Assembly: GCF_007197885.1 (NCBI RefSeq)
Contig: NZ_VKKG01000001.1
Coordinates: 972,463-1,036,462, forward strand
From: Tessaracoccus rhinocerotis
GTDB lineage: Bacteria; Actinomycetota; Actinomycetes; Propionibacteriales; Propionibacteriaceae
Reading direction: 5' to 3'
Length of the DNA stretch: 64,000 nucleotides
The translations under genes were made by a program, and so were the position numbers. The notes beneath the pieces are model-generated. The model was not told the DNA's origin and searched no databases. It saw only the letters and a program-made list of their open reading frames with translations. Positions 9,639 to 17,892 of the stretch are shown piece after piece. How positions within the stretch are numbered: position 1 is the first letter of the stretch; each line of letters begins with the position of its first letter.

Positions 9639-11069
9639 TCAGCTCAGGATTGCGAGGTCGATGTTCTCGATGAAGGCGACGAGGTCCTTGAGGAACCGGG
9701 CGGCGTCCGCGCCGTCGACCACGCGGTGGTCAGCGGTCAGCGACAGTCCGATCCGCTGCTCGGCCACGGCCTTGCCCTTCTCGTTCAGCGTGACGCGCGG
9801 GACGATCGCCGAGACGCCGAGGATGGCGGTCTGAGGGGCGTTCAGGATGGGGGTGAAGCTCTCGATCCCGAAGGATCCCAGGTTGGAGACCGTGAAGGTG
9901 GCCCCGGCCAGCAGGTCGGGGTTGATCTTCCCCTCGACCGCCTCCGCTGCGAGCTGCTTGCTGATGGTCGAGAACTGGCCGAGGCTCAGCTGGGAAGCAT
10001 TGCGCACCGTCGGGACCAGCAGCCCACGGGGGGTGTCACAGGCGAACCCCATGTGGACCCGCTCGAAGGTCTTCAGGACCCCGCCCTCGAGGTGGGCGTT
10101 GTGGCTCGGGTGCTTGGCTGCCGTCTTCACCGCGGCGTAGCCGACGAGGTCACCGATGGTGACGCCGTTCATGCCGATCGCCGGGTCCGAGTTCTTGAAC
10201 TTCTTGCGCAGGTCCAGCAGGCCCTGCGCGTTGGCGGTGGTGTTGTAGGTGAGCTGGGCGCTGCCGGCCAGCGAGGCCATCATCCGCTCGGAGATGACCT
10301 TGCGGATGCCCTTCACCGGGGTCTCGGTGACGGCGCCCGGGAAGTCCCCGGAGGCGGTGGCGGCGGGCTGTGCGACGGAGGCTGCCGACGCTTCGGGGGC
10401 CGACTCGGTGGCAGCGGCGAGGTCTGCGGAGGAGACACGTCCGCCGAGGCCGGTCCCGACGGCGTCGGCCCGGCCTGCGCCGCCGTCGCGGGCCGCCGCG
10501 CGGGTGGCTTCGGGGCCGGCGGCCAGTGCTGCCTCGACGTCGCGCTCGATGACTCGGCCGCCGGGTCCGGTGCCGTCGGCGATCGCGTCGGTGTCGAGGG
10601 ACTTCGATGCGGCCAGGTTGCGGGCACGGGGGCTGACGCCACGCTCGATGGAGGAGCCACCGGCGGGTGCTGCGGGGGTGGGCTCCGGCGCCTTGTCGAG
10701 GGTCTCGACGGGCTCGGCGCCACTGGCGGGGCGGGCGTCGGTCTCCTCATAGCCGGCCTCGCCGTCGGCGGCCTCGGTGGACTCACCAGCGCCAAACCCG
10801 GCCTCGCGCAGTGCGGGTTCCGGGTCCTCGCCGGGCTCGCCGACGACGACGAGGGGGTCCTTGACCGGGACGTCGTCGCCCTCTGCCCAGAGCAGCTTCA
10901 GCACGGTTCCGGCGGCGGTGGAGGGGACCTCCATCGAGGCCTTGTCCGTCTCCACCTCGCAAAGGACGGTGTTCTCGGCGACGGAATCGCCCTCGGACAC
11001 CGCCCAGGACACGATCAGGCAGGACTCGACGCTGTTGCCGAGCTGCGGCATCACGACAATGGAAGCCAT
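9639..11069 (-). CDS. Dihydrolipoyl acyltransferase (E2)
   Basis: A 476-residue E2 component. The lipoyl domain is at residues 1-80, with the lipoylated Lys in ETDKAS. An Asp/Glu/Ala/Pro-rich linker follows, then an E3-binding domain (SPRARNLAASKSLD ... GTGPGGRV) at about 145-185. A second, weaker copy of the last motif (GTGLGGRVSSADL) lies at about 215-230. The catalytic domain at about 245-476 ends with the HxxxDG motif in DHRVVDGADAA. It carries the acyl group from E1 to CoA. The ATG has a GGAGG site nine bases upstream. It follows the DeoR gene by 15 bp, so it is the first enzyme gene of the operon. Confidence 0.9.
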   Translation of the reverse strand: MASIVVMPQLGNSVESCLIVSWAVSEGDSVAENTVLCEVETDKASMEVPSTAAGTVLKLLWAEGDDVPVKDPLVVVGEPGEDPEPALREAGFGAGESTEAADGEAGYEETDARPASGAEPVETLDKAPEPTPAAPAGGSSIERGVSPRARNLAASKSLDTDAIADGTGPGGRVIERDVEAALAAGPEATRAAARDGGAGRADAVGTGLGGRVSSADLAAATESAPEASAASVAQPAATASGDFPGAVTETPVKGIRKVISERMMASLAGSAQLTYNTTANAQGLLDLRKKFKNSDPAIGMNGVTIGDLVGYAAVKTAAKHPSHNAHLEGGVLKTFERVHMGFACDTPRGLLVPTVRNASQLSLGQFSTISKQLAAEAVEGKINPDLLAGATFTVSNLGSFGIESFTPILNAPQTAILGVSAIVPRVTLNEKGKAVAEQRIGLSLTADHRVVDGADAARFLKDLVAFIENIDLAILS

Positions 11070-11084
11070 AAGTTTCAGTTCCTC

Positions 11085-11837
11085 CTAGACGACACGCAGT
11101 TGCGTGTGCTCTTGCAGTTCTTCGGCGGCCTCAGGGGGCAGGCCGGAATCGGTGATGATCCCGGTGATGCCGTCCAGCGGCAGGAAGCTCACGAATCCTG
11201 CCTGGCCGAACTTCGACGAGTCCGCCACGAGCCAGGTCTGCTCGGCGCGGTCGCGCATCACGGTGGCCACCTGGCCACCCTCGACGAATCGGGTTGTCAG
11301 ACCGCGTTCCGGCGAGAACCCATCGGTCCCCAGGAATGCGATCCGGGTGTTGAAGTCCGCGATGGCCCGCTCGGCGAGCGGCCCGACCAGGGACTCGGTG
11401 TCACGGCGGAAGACCCCGCCGGTGAGGATGATGATCAACGCCGGGTTCAGCCGGGCGTTGTTGAACACGAGAGTGGAGTTGGTGACGATCTGGACGCCGC
11501 GGCGGCCGGCGAGGTGCCGCACGATGAGTGCGGTGGTGGTGCCGGCCTCGATCATGATCGTGTCGTCGTCACCGACGAGGCTCGCGGCGGCGGCAGCGAT
11601 CCGCTCCTTGGCGTCGGTGTTGACTCCTTGGCGCTGCAGGATGTGCTTGATCGTGGTGGGCCTGGCACCCCCTCGGGTGCGTACCAGCATGCCCTGCTGT
11701 TCCAGGCCGCGCAGGTCCCCGCGGATGGTCACCTCGGACACGCCCAGCTCGGCGGCGAGCAGCGAGACGGTGAGTTCTCCGTCCGTGGCGAGGCGCGACA
11801 TGATCGCTCCCTCACGCTCCGCACGCTCGACCGTCAC
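11085..11837 (-). CDS. DeoR-family transcriptional regulator
   Basis: A 250-residue repressor-type protein. The N-terminal winged helix-turn-helix includes SLLAAELGVSEVTIRGDL and LVRTRGGA. The C-terminal DeoRC sensor domain includes IMIEAGTTT, ILTGGVFR, FLGTDGF and VADSSKFG, which in this family bind phosphorylated sugars or related metabolites. The open frame continues upstream, but the GTG at 11837 gives the usual DeoR length and has an AGCAGG site. Three spaced GCTTTCG repeats lie 10-40 bp upstream, suggesting autoregulation. It leads the operon for the 2-oxoacid dehydrogenase, PHP and SDR genes, so a phosphorylated carbohydrate derivative is the likely inducer. Confidence 0.9.
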   Translation of the reverse strand: MTVERAEREGAIMSRLATDGELTVSLLAAELGVSEVTIRGDLRGLEQQGMLVRTRGGARPTTIKHILQRQGVNTDAKERIAAAAASLVGDDDTIMIEAGTTTALIVRHLAGRRGVQIVTNSTLVFNNARLNPALIIILTGGVFRRDTESLVGPLAERAIADFNTRIAFLGTDGFSPERGLTTRFVEGGQVATVMRDRAEQTWLVADSSKFGQAGFVSFLPLDGITGIITDSGLPPEAAEELQEHTQLRVV

Positions 11838-11846
11838 CTGTGACCT

Positions 11847-11909
11847 GCTTTCGAATGTCGCTTTCGAATTGCTTTCGCAACCCTGACGATACACCGTCGG
11901 ACCGAAAGC
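11847..11909. promoter_or_regulatory. Putative DeoR operator: repeated GCTTTCG boxes
   Basis: GCTTTCG occurs at 11847, 11860 and 11871 in the same orientation, and inverted (CGAAAGC) at 11903. The first three starts are 13 and 11 bp apart, about one helical turn. Repeated CTTTC/GAAAG boxes are the classic DeoR-family target. They lie directly upstream of the DeoR gene, which heads the operon. Confidence 0.7.
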
Positions 11910-12007
11910 TGCGCAACCCCCTGACCGAAAAGATCCATACAGTAGTGTCTCGATGTTGATTGACCCCCCGTTGGTCGCGGCGTCCGACATCGACTCTCTA
12001 AATGTTG

Positions 12008-12022
12008 TACGTTCCGAGCGTA
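12008..12022. promoter_or_regulatory. Small inverted repeat upstream of the TetR gene
   Basis: TACG and CGTA flank a 7-nt spacer (TACGTTCCGAGCGTA). It overlaps a TATAGT that could serve as a -10 box, 36 bp before the TetR start codon. It is a candidate autoregulatory site, with weak evidence because the arms are short. Confidence 0.3.
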
Positions 12023-12058
12023 TAGTTGAGGACTCTGGTCCTGGCAGGAGGTAACACC

Positions 12059-12727
12059 ATGGCAGGAAGACCACCGGGCGACAGCGCCGACGGCCGGCTC
12101 AGACTTCTCGATGCGTGCTGGGCGCTGTTGCTGGAGAACGAGCCGGGCGAGCGCCTCACGATCGCGGCGGTGTGTGACCGCGCGAAGTGCACTCCACCGA
12201 CGCTGTACCACCACTTCGGAGACCTCGCGAACCTGGAGCTGGCCGCCAGCGCACGGGCCTTCGGGCAGTGGGCCCAGGACATCAAGGCGGAGATCTCGAA
12301 GGTCAAGGACCCGAGGGAGCGACTGCACCGCCACGGGCGCGCCTACCTCGAGTGGGCCTACGAGCACCCCGATGCCTACATGGTGCTGTTCGCGCGGGCC
12401 GGCAAGCTCGGCCCGGACGGGCACGGCCCCAAGTTCCCCGACCTGTTGGAGACGCTGGCCGCCATCCACGACCGCGACCAGGACGACCCCGGCCTGTTCG
12501 CCATGGGATTCGCCTTCTGGTCCGCCGTGCACGGGCTGGCCTGCCTCGGGATCGCGTCGCCGCTGCCGGAGGAGACCCTCGTCTCGACCCTCGAGTACTT
12601 CGAGGCCTCGCTCATCGAGTTCGGTCCGCCGGAGGCACAGGACTGGGCATCCGACATGATCGCCAAGCAGAAGGCCGCCGCGGAGGCGGAGGAGCCGCGA
12701 CAGCGTCGCAGCCGCCCCCGCTTCTGA
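12059..12727 (+). CDS. TetR-family transcriptional regulator
   Basis: A 222-residue protein. The helix-turn-helix is at about residues 25-60 (LTIAAVCDRAKCTPPTLYHH, the standard TetR recognition pattern). An alpha-helical ligand domain follows, with a conserved W-S-A-V-H-G segment (about 160) typical of the WHG C-terminal domain. The tail is Arg/Glu-rich. The ATG at 12059 has an AGGAGG site. It is divergent from the DeoR-headed operon and convergent with the kinase gene, whose stop codon is only one base away. The ligand and targets cannot be read from the sequence. Confidence 0.88.
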   Translation: MAGRPPGDSADGRLRLLDACWALLLENEPGERLTIAAVCDRAKCTPPTLYHHFGDLANLELAASARAFGQWAQDIKAEISKVKDPRERLHRHGRAYLEWAYEHPDAYMVLFARAGKLGPDGHGPKFPDLLETLAAIHDRDQDDPGLFAMGFAFWSAVHGLACLGIASPLPEETLVSTLEYFEASLIEFGPPEAQDWASDMIAKQKAAAEAEEPRQRRSRPRF

Positions 12728-12728
12728 C

Positions 12729-13280
12729 TCAGGTTCGGATCACGAGGTCCGCGTGGGCACGGGTGTCCTCGCGGGCGAAGAGTTCCTGCTCCTGCCGCGC
12801 CCACCGCTCCCAGTGGGGACGGTAGGCCTCACCGTCGCGCTCGATCCCCCGCGCCATGCGGACGGCCGCGTCGGCCTCCAGCCAGATCAGGGCGGTGAGG
12901 TGCTCGCGGCAGGCCGCGGAGCCGGCGGCGACCCCTTCCAGCACGATCCATGGCGCCCACGGGACCTCGATGCGCTCGCCACGGGTCCCGTTCACCCAGT
13001 CCCATCGCCGGAATCCGCCGTGCCGGCCGGCCGCGTGGGGTGCGAGCACCCACTCGGTGACCAGCCCGACGGCCTCCGCGAGCCCGTCCCAGCCCGGGTA
13101 GACGTCGTCCATGTGGACCACCTGGGGCCGGGCGCCGGTGCGTCGGGCGAGTTCCCCGGCGACGACTTCGGCGTAGGTGGTCTTGCCCGACCCCGAGGGC
13201 CCGTCGACGGCGACCACCCCCGGGCGGGTGGTGTCGAGCAGTGAGGTCAGGGACTGGTGCACCGGTCCATTGTGCTGCAC
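12729..13280 (-). CDS. Uridine kinase-like P-loop kinase
   Basis: A 183-residue NTPase with Walker A GPSGSGKTT near residue 27 and a following HMDDVYPGWDGL segment of the kind used for substrate binding in uridine/pantothenate kinase relatives. It also has an IVLEGV strand. It lacks the longer C-terminal part of Udk. Such small proteins are common in actinobacteria and usually annotated as uridine kinase-like, but the substrate is unproven. It lies 2 bp after the small membrane ORF, so it may be transcribed from the sigma-factor operon upstream. Confidence 0.75.
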   Translation of the reverse strand: MQHNGPVHQSLTSLLDTTRPGVVAVDGPSGSGKTTYAEVVAGELARRTGARPQVVHMDDVYPGWDGLAEAVGLVTEWVLAPHAAGRHGGFRRWDWVNGTRGERIEVPWAPWIVLEGVAAGSAACREHLTALIWLEADAAVRMARGIERDGEAYRPHWERWARQEQELFAREDTRAHADLVIRT

Positions 13281-13282
13281 CC

Positions 13283-13480
13283 TCAGTTGAGGAGGACGGC
13301 GGCCGCCATCAGCGCTGCACAGACGAGGGCCAGCAGTACCGTGCTCACCCTGAGCACCCGGTTGAACAGGGCCGCGCGGGCATCCGTCGACGGCGCGAGG
13401 ATGGCCATCCTCAGGACGTTGGGGCGGAGCTTGCGCTGCCCTGGCCTGCGTTGTCGCGCGGCGCCGAGCGACGTGAACAT
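13283..13480 (-). CDS. Small single-pass membrane protein
   Basis: A 65-residue ORF not explained by any known family that I recognise. The ATG at 13480 has an AGGAGG site that lies inside the last codons of the sigma gene, which ends at 13486, so the two are probably translationally coupled. The first 45 residues are basic (R-Q-R-R-P-G-Q-R-K-L-R). Residues 46-64 form one hydrophobic segment (VSTVLLALVCAALMAAAVLL) that reaches the C-terminus, as in a tail-anchored protein. The position directly after a SigE-family sigma gene suggests a role with it. Confidence 0.55.
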   Translation of the reverse strand: MFTSLGAARQRRPGQRKLRPNVLRMAILAPSTDARAALFNRVLRVSTVLLALVCAALMAAAVLLN

Positions 13481-13485
13481 CCGAC

Positions 13486-13995
13486 TCAATCCTCCTGTGT
13501 TGTCATGTGGAGCGACCCCCGCAGGGACTCGCAGGCGCGGTGCGCGTAGGACTTGACCGTTCCCTGCGAGATGCCGAGCAGTTCGGCGACCTCTGAGACG
13601 GGGCGGTCCTCGAAGTACCGCAGGACGACGACCGAGCGCTGCATCCGCGGGAGCTCGTCGAGCGCGCGGGCGACGTCGACGCTCAGCTCCGGGCTGGTCT
13701 CGTGGCCGCCCGAGTCCTCGCGGGGCTCGGCGACGGCGCACTCGCCCCGCCAGCTGCGGCGCCGCCACCAGGAGCAGAACGTGCGGTAGATGGTCTTGCG
13801 CACGTAGGCCTCGAAGTGGTCGTCGTCGTTCATGGAGTTGTACTTGCCGTAGGTCTTGACCAGGGCGGTCTGGACCAGGTCTTCCGCGTGCTGCGAGTCT
13901 CCGGTGAGGAGCCAGGCGGCACGCCACAGCCGGGAGGAGCGTTGGCGCAGGAAGCCGTCGAAGCCGGCTTCGCCGCCGACGTGCAGTTCGGCCAT
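13486..13995 (-). CDS. ECF sigma factor, SigE family (copy A)
   Basis: A 169-residue sigma factor with only regions 2 and 4. Region 2 has SRLWRAAWLLTGDSQHAEDL and the SigE-family block YVRKTIYRTFCSWWRRRSW. Region 4 has LPRMQRSVVVLRYFEDR and the helix-turn-helix EVAELLGISQGTVKSYAHRA. The long open frame upstream is not conserved, and the ATG at 13995 follows GGGGGTGGAG. It lies 115 bp downstream of membrane protein A, the reverse of the usual sigma-first order, and is followed by a coupled small membrane protein. It probably transcribes a small regulon when released from a membrane partner. Confidence 0.9.
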   Translation of the reverse strand: MAELHVGGEAGFDGFLRQRSSRLWRAAWLLTGDSQHAEDLVQTALVKTYGKYNSMNDDDHFEAYVRKTIYRTFCSWWRRRSWRGECAVAEPREDSGGHETSPELSVDVARALDELPRMQRSVVVLRYFEDRPVSEVAELLGISQGTVKSYAHRACESLRGSLHMTTQED

Positions 13996-14110
13996 CTCCA
14001 CCCCCTGCTGTTCCAACGCTGTGGCGTTGCCGTTAGGTTGCCACGCAGTTCCGACAGTCTTGGGAGCGTGCCCGCGTGGCGCGGGAACATGCCCAGCCGT
14101 ACGGATCGCG

Positions 14111-15646
14111 TTACTGGACATCGATCCCCACCTCCCCCATCCACTCGAGGAGTGCGGCGCTGGGAACAGCTGCCATTCGCTCATCGACTGCGGAACGCTC
14201 TGCGGTGTCCCACACGAGCGTGCCGTCGGTGGCCACGTAGACCGCCGCGTACTGTCCTTCGCTGTCCTCGACGGTCAGGTAGCTACCGGTGAACTCGGGC
14301 TCCTCGTCGATGCTGATGGGACGACCGGCGGCCTCGATCTCCTCGGCCCACACCGCACCCTGTTCGGACCCGGCCTCCCGGAAGGAGTACCGGCCGTCAC
14401 CGTCGTCGACGCACGCGCCGAGACCTGAGTACTCGCCGACCGGGAACTCGACGTAGGCCACGTCCGGGTCGAGGCAGACCTCCACGAAGGGCTCCTCCTC
14501 GAACGGCTCGGTCCGCGTCCCCTCGAAGTAGGTGGCCAGCTCGGCGGCGAGCTCGTCGGAGGGCATCCAGGTCATCCACTGCACGCCCTCCCGCATCAGG
14601 TAGGACTCATCGGCCATCCGGTACATGGTGTACGGGTCGCCGAACTTGTTGGCAAGCTGGATCGTCTGCGTGTAAGGCGGGAACCCGGTGGCCGGCGCCA
14701 CTTCGGCGTTCGCGGTCGCCTCGTCGTGGATGCGCTGGACGACGTCGCTCTCGAGGCCCCTGGCGATGACGCCCTCGTGCAGGTTCGGGGAGTCGGGTTC
14801 GACACCGCACGCGACCCCCCTGATGGGCCCGTCGTAGATGGACTGGGACATCAGGGAAGAGGCCTCCGGACACAGGACGTCCTGACCCGCGTACTCGAAG
14901 TCGACGTTCTGCCGCTGCGCGAAGAAGCGCTCCCGCACATCGAGGAAGAACTGCTGGCCGTCGCCGCGCTGCTGGGTGCCATCGTTCAGGACGCCGATGC
15001 AGGGGTCGGTCTCGGAGCTGACCACGAAGGGCTCGCGGTCCGGGTACTCGAGAACCACCAGGTAGGACCAGTTGAAGAACTCACCCGTCCCACAGGCCTC
15101 CTGCGGATCGGTCAGCGGCTGCTCGTTGAGCGCGCGAATGACGTCGTCGATGTTGCCGACGAGCGGCTCCGGCGCGCCGTACAGCGGCGTGCTCGGCTCC
15201 TGGTCGCCCGAGCACAGCCAGACACGCGTGGCGCCCTCGGGCACCAGTGCGTCGTCGGTATCGGTGGCGAGGCCGAGGTTCTGCTCGCAGATTTCGGGAA
15301 CGAGCTGCTCCGGGTTGGCGACGGTGGTGGCCGGGTTGGGCGAACCCTCCTCGGTCGGCGCCTGCGTGGGTGCCTGCGTCGGCTCCTGCGTGGGGCTCGG
15401 GTCCGGATCCTCGCTGGGGTCCATCGGGTTGATGACGGGCGGCAGCGCCTCCCGCGGGTCCCCCAACATGGCGTTCACCTGCAACGCAGCGGGGATTCCC
15501 AACGCGAGCACGGCGACTCCAGCAGTTGCCACCTGGATCGTCCGACGGCGGCGGTGGCCCCTACGAACACGGTCACCCAGATCCGCCATTCGCGGGGCGC
15601 CGGGCGCGCTGTTCTTGAGAATCTCGGAGATGTCCTTCTCGGTCAT
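14111..15646 (-). CDS. Putative membrane anti-sigma partner (copy A)
   Basis: A 511-residue type II membrane protein. A cytoplasmic tail of about 37 residues ends in RRGHRRRR; one membrane helix follows (about 38-58). A Pro/Thr/Glu-rich wall-spanning linker (QEPTQAPTQAPTEE) leads to a Cys-containing ectodomain. The ectodomain has the block VWLCSG ... LVVLEYPDREPFVV ... DPCIGV shared with the other three membrane proteins, then a second block with FGDPYTMYR and WMPSDELAAEL. The last 120 residues are unique. The tail is too short for a zinc anti-sigma domain. An anti-sigma or sensor role is inferred from pairing with SigE-family genes in this and the 25-28 kb locus. Confidence 0.6.
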   Translation of the reverse strand: MTEKDISEILKNSAPGAPRMADLGDRVRRGHRRRRTIQVATAGVAVLALGIPAALQVNAMLGDPREALPPVINPMDPSEDPDPSPTQEPTQAPTQAPTEEGSPNPATTVANPEQLVPEICEQNLGLATDTDDALVPEGATRVWLCSGDQEPSTPLYGAPEPLVGNIDDVIRALNEQPLTDPQEACGTGEFFNWSYLVVLEYPDREPFVVSSETDPCIGVLNDGTQQRGDGQQFFLDVRERFFAQRQNVDFEYAGQDVLCPEASSLMSQSIYDGPIRGVACGVEPDSPNLHEGVIARGLESDVVQRIHDEATANAEVAPATGFPPYTQTIQLANKFGDPYTMYRMADESYLMREGVQWMTWMPSDELAAELATYFEGTRTEPFEEEPFVEVCLDPDVAYVEFPVGEYSGLGACVDDGDGRYSFREAGSEQGAVWAEEIEAAGRPISIDEEPEFTGSYLTVEDSEGQYAAVYVATDGTLVWDTAERSAVDERMAAVPSAALLEWMGEVGIDVQ

Positions 15647-15820
15647 CGTGTGCCTCCTGCTGGTGCTGCCACGGTGGGTCTGCCGTGGTGGAGGGCGTCC
15701 CGGCCGGGGACGTCGGTCCGCTCTCCTGCCCCATACACGTCATGGGTGGGCGTTCTGGTTGCCAGGGGTGGCGAACGCGTGTTTTTGAGGTCGGTCCGGT
15801 GCTCACGTGGCTGGTCCGCG

Positions 15821-15955
15821 CGCAACAGTGTTGCGCTGGGCGCCGTAGTCGAAGCCTTCCGCAACACTGTTGCGCTGGGGTCGGTACGAGGTCAGGCAAG
15901 CGTGTAGCGCTGGCTGCCGCAGTCGAGGTCTTGCGCGACAGTGTTGCGCTGGGGT
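15821..15955. repeat. Four tandem ~37-bp units with palindromes
   Basis: The 419-bp gap 15647-16065 has no gene. It contains four units starting at about 15822, 15861, 15896 and 15935 (spacing 39, 35, 39). Three carry a near-perfect palindrome of the form CGCAACASTGTTGCG followed by CTGGG; the third unit is degenerate. The array lies 175 bp upstream of membrane protein A on the same strand and could be a protein-binding array or a structured leader. The remainder of the gap shows nothing I can name. Confidence 0.75.
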
Positions 15956-16065
15956 CAGCGATGCGGCAACGATCCGCCGAGGGATGGCTTCCGTCGAGTA
16001 GCCGGGCGGTCTGCAGCGGCACGATGAAAAGCGTAGCGACGTAATCGTCGAAGCGGCAGCGAGGA

Positions 16066-17892
16066 TCAACCGTCAGTGAGTTCTCCAAGAGCGGCCGAGT
16101 AGTCGCCTCCGCCGCTGCGGTGTTCGTTGCTCGCGACGATGCTGCCGCAACTGTTGTCCCGGATCTGGAGGACGTACTCCGTGCCGTCCCCGTAATGGAA
16201 GGCGATCAAGCCCCACGCCCCGTCCTTCGCACGGCACTCCGCACCCGCAAAGGGCAGCGAGTTGTAGCCGTCGACAGCAGCCTGGGCACCACCCGATTCG
16301 CTGCTGATCAGTGCAGTCCCGACGCCGGCCGGCCTGCTCTTGGCCTCCAACAAACCAGTCAGGCACAGAGCCACGAACTCGGGATGGTCAGGCAGCCCAC
16401 CTTCCGGTACGGCATCCGGGACACTCCCTTGCTCCAGGAAATCCTGCCTTGTTACGAAACAGTGTTCGCCCGCTGGGCTGAAGACTCCTTCGGACTCGTT
16501 GCCCTCGAGGAGCCTGTGGTACTCCACCCAGCCGGGTTCGACGCCGCCGGGCACAGTCACTTCGGTCCTGATTCGGACCAGGTCATCCAGCGAACTACCC
16601 ACTTCCACCTCGACGTCACCTGGCTCCAGCCCAAGCGTGGCGTAGCTCTCCCGGCCGATCTCGACAGAATCGCGAACACTGCTCGGCAGCGCAGCCAGTT
16701 CAGCGTCGTCGAACCAGGCCTGTTCCACGTCCTCCGCGGTGAAAGGCACCGTGGGCGGGTCGGTCGTCGTGGTGGTGGTCGTCGACTCGGCTTCGTCCGG
16801 GGTGGCCGGCGACGACGAGTCCGCGGGACCGTCCGGTTCTACGACCCGGCTCGCGTCGATCTCAGCCAGCATCCGCTCCCTGATCTCCTGGCTCGGCCGC
16901 CAGATCTGCATGCCGCCGGCGTCACGCGGTGGGTACCAGTGGTAGCCGTCGCCCGGGGTGCCGAAGATGGTGAACGGATCACCGTGCTCGTTCTGCAGGA
17001 CCAGGCTGGGCGCGGAGCGCTCGAGACCCGGCTCGGGCCCATCTCCGGTCACCTCGATCTCAGCTGCGATGTCGGCGACCAAGTCATCGGAGAGCCGGAT
17101 CTGCACCGCCTCGCCCGAGTCGTCGTCGACCGGCAGGCAGACGAAGCCGCTGGTTGCCTCCTTCGGCGAGACGTCGAACACGGAGGCACTGTCCGGGCAG
17201 ACATCGTCGCCCGGCACGAACGCGGTCCCCTGGGCGGCGCGCTGCCGCTGCCACAGTTCGGCGAGTTCAGCGACGAATGCCTGGGGTTCGAAGCGGAGCC
17301 ACCCACCCACCGAGATGTGGCGGCACCCGACCTCGGGGGTGCGCCCCCGATGGACCTGGGCCACATAGCGTGTTCCGTCGGGGTAGGCGTAGACGACGTC
17401 AAACATCTCGCTCTGCACGCCGTCGCAGTCAATGGCCATCGTGGCGGTCGGTTCCGCGTTGAACGCGGCCACGGCCTCCTCCACGTCCAGGGTGAGTGGC
17501 TCGGCAACCGCGACGAGGTTGACGTCGCCCCACTGCCCCAGCCCTTTGCCACCGCAGATCCAGACCTCCTCGGCACCCTCGGGCATGCGGCCGTCGTTCG
17601 GCAGCTCGTGAGGGAAGGCATCATCGTGGAGCCCCTGGCAGATCTCCGCCACCACCGGCGTCGGATCCTGCGGCGAGGAGTCCGCGGGAGCGGGCGTGGC
17701 GGTCATCGTCGGCTGGCCGCTGAGCTGGCTGCTCACCGCGACGACGGCGACGACCACCGCCCCCACAACTCCCGTGACAGCGGCAGCCCGCCGATTGCGG
17801 CTCCGCCGTCGGGCCTTGGCACCCCAGCCCTTCGTGATCGGCTGGGGCGGGAGAGCGTCGTCGATTGCTTCGGAGAACTCTTCGGGGTTCAT
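16066..17892 (-). CDS. Putative membrane anti-sigma partner (copy B)
   Basis: A 608-residue membrane protein whose ATG overlaps the stop of sigma B by four bases. A short tail with GWGAKARRRSRNRR precedes one membrane helix (about 38-58). The ectodomain has the shared first block (VWICGG ... YAYPDGTRYV ... VGCRHISVGG), then the second block (NEHGDPFTIFG ... IWRPSQEI). A spacer with a poly-Thr stretch follows, then a degenerate second copy of the first block (YNSLP ... YGDGTEYVLQI ... CGSIVASNEHRSGGG) at the C-terminus. The coupled position after the sigma gene strongly suggests that it controls sigma B, but the tail has no classical anti-sigma domain. Confidence 0.65.
   Translation of the reverse strand: MNPEEFSEAIDDALPPQPITKGWGAKARRRSRNRRAAAVTGVVGAVVVAVVAVSSQLSGQPTMTATPAPADSSPQDPTPVVAEICQGLHDDAFPHELPNDGRMPEGAEEVWICGGKGLGQWGDVNLVAVAEPLTLDVEEAVAAFNAEPTATMAIDCDGVQSEMFDVVYAYPDGTRYVAQVHRGRTPEVGCRHISVGGWLRFEPQAFVAELAELWQRQRAAQGTAFVPGDDVCPDSASVFDVSPKEATSGFVCLPVDDDSGEAVQIRLSDDLVADIAAEIEVTGDGPEPGLERSAPSLVLQNEHGDPFTIFGTPGDGYHWYPPRDAGGMQIWRPSQEIRERMLAEIDASRVVEPDGPADSSSPATPDEAESTTTTTTTDPPTVPFTAEDVEQAWFDDAELAALPSSVRDSVEIGRESYATLGLEPGDVEVEVGSSLDDLVRIRTEVTVPGGVEPGWVEYHRLLEGNESEGVFSPAGEHCFVTRQDFLEQGSVPDAVPEGGLPDHPEFVALCLTGLLEAKSRPAGVGTALISSESGGAQAAVDGYNSLPFAGAECRAKDGAWGLIAFHYGDGTEYVLQIRDNSCGSIVASNEHRSGGGDYSAALGELTDG

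Noticed and set aside
15821..15955. Palindromic units as a CRISPR array
   Set aside because: The repeated part is longer than the non-repeated part and units are only 35-39 bp; no cas genes nearby.
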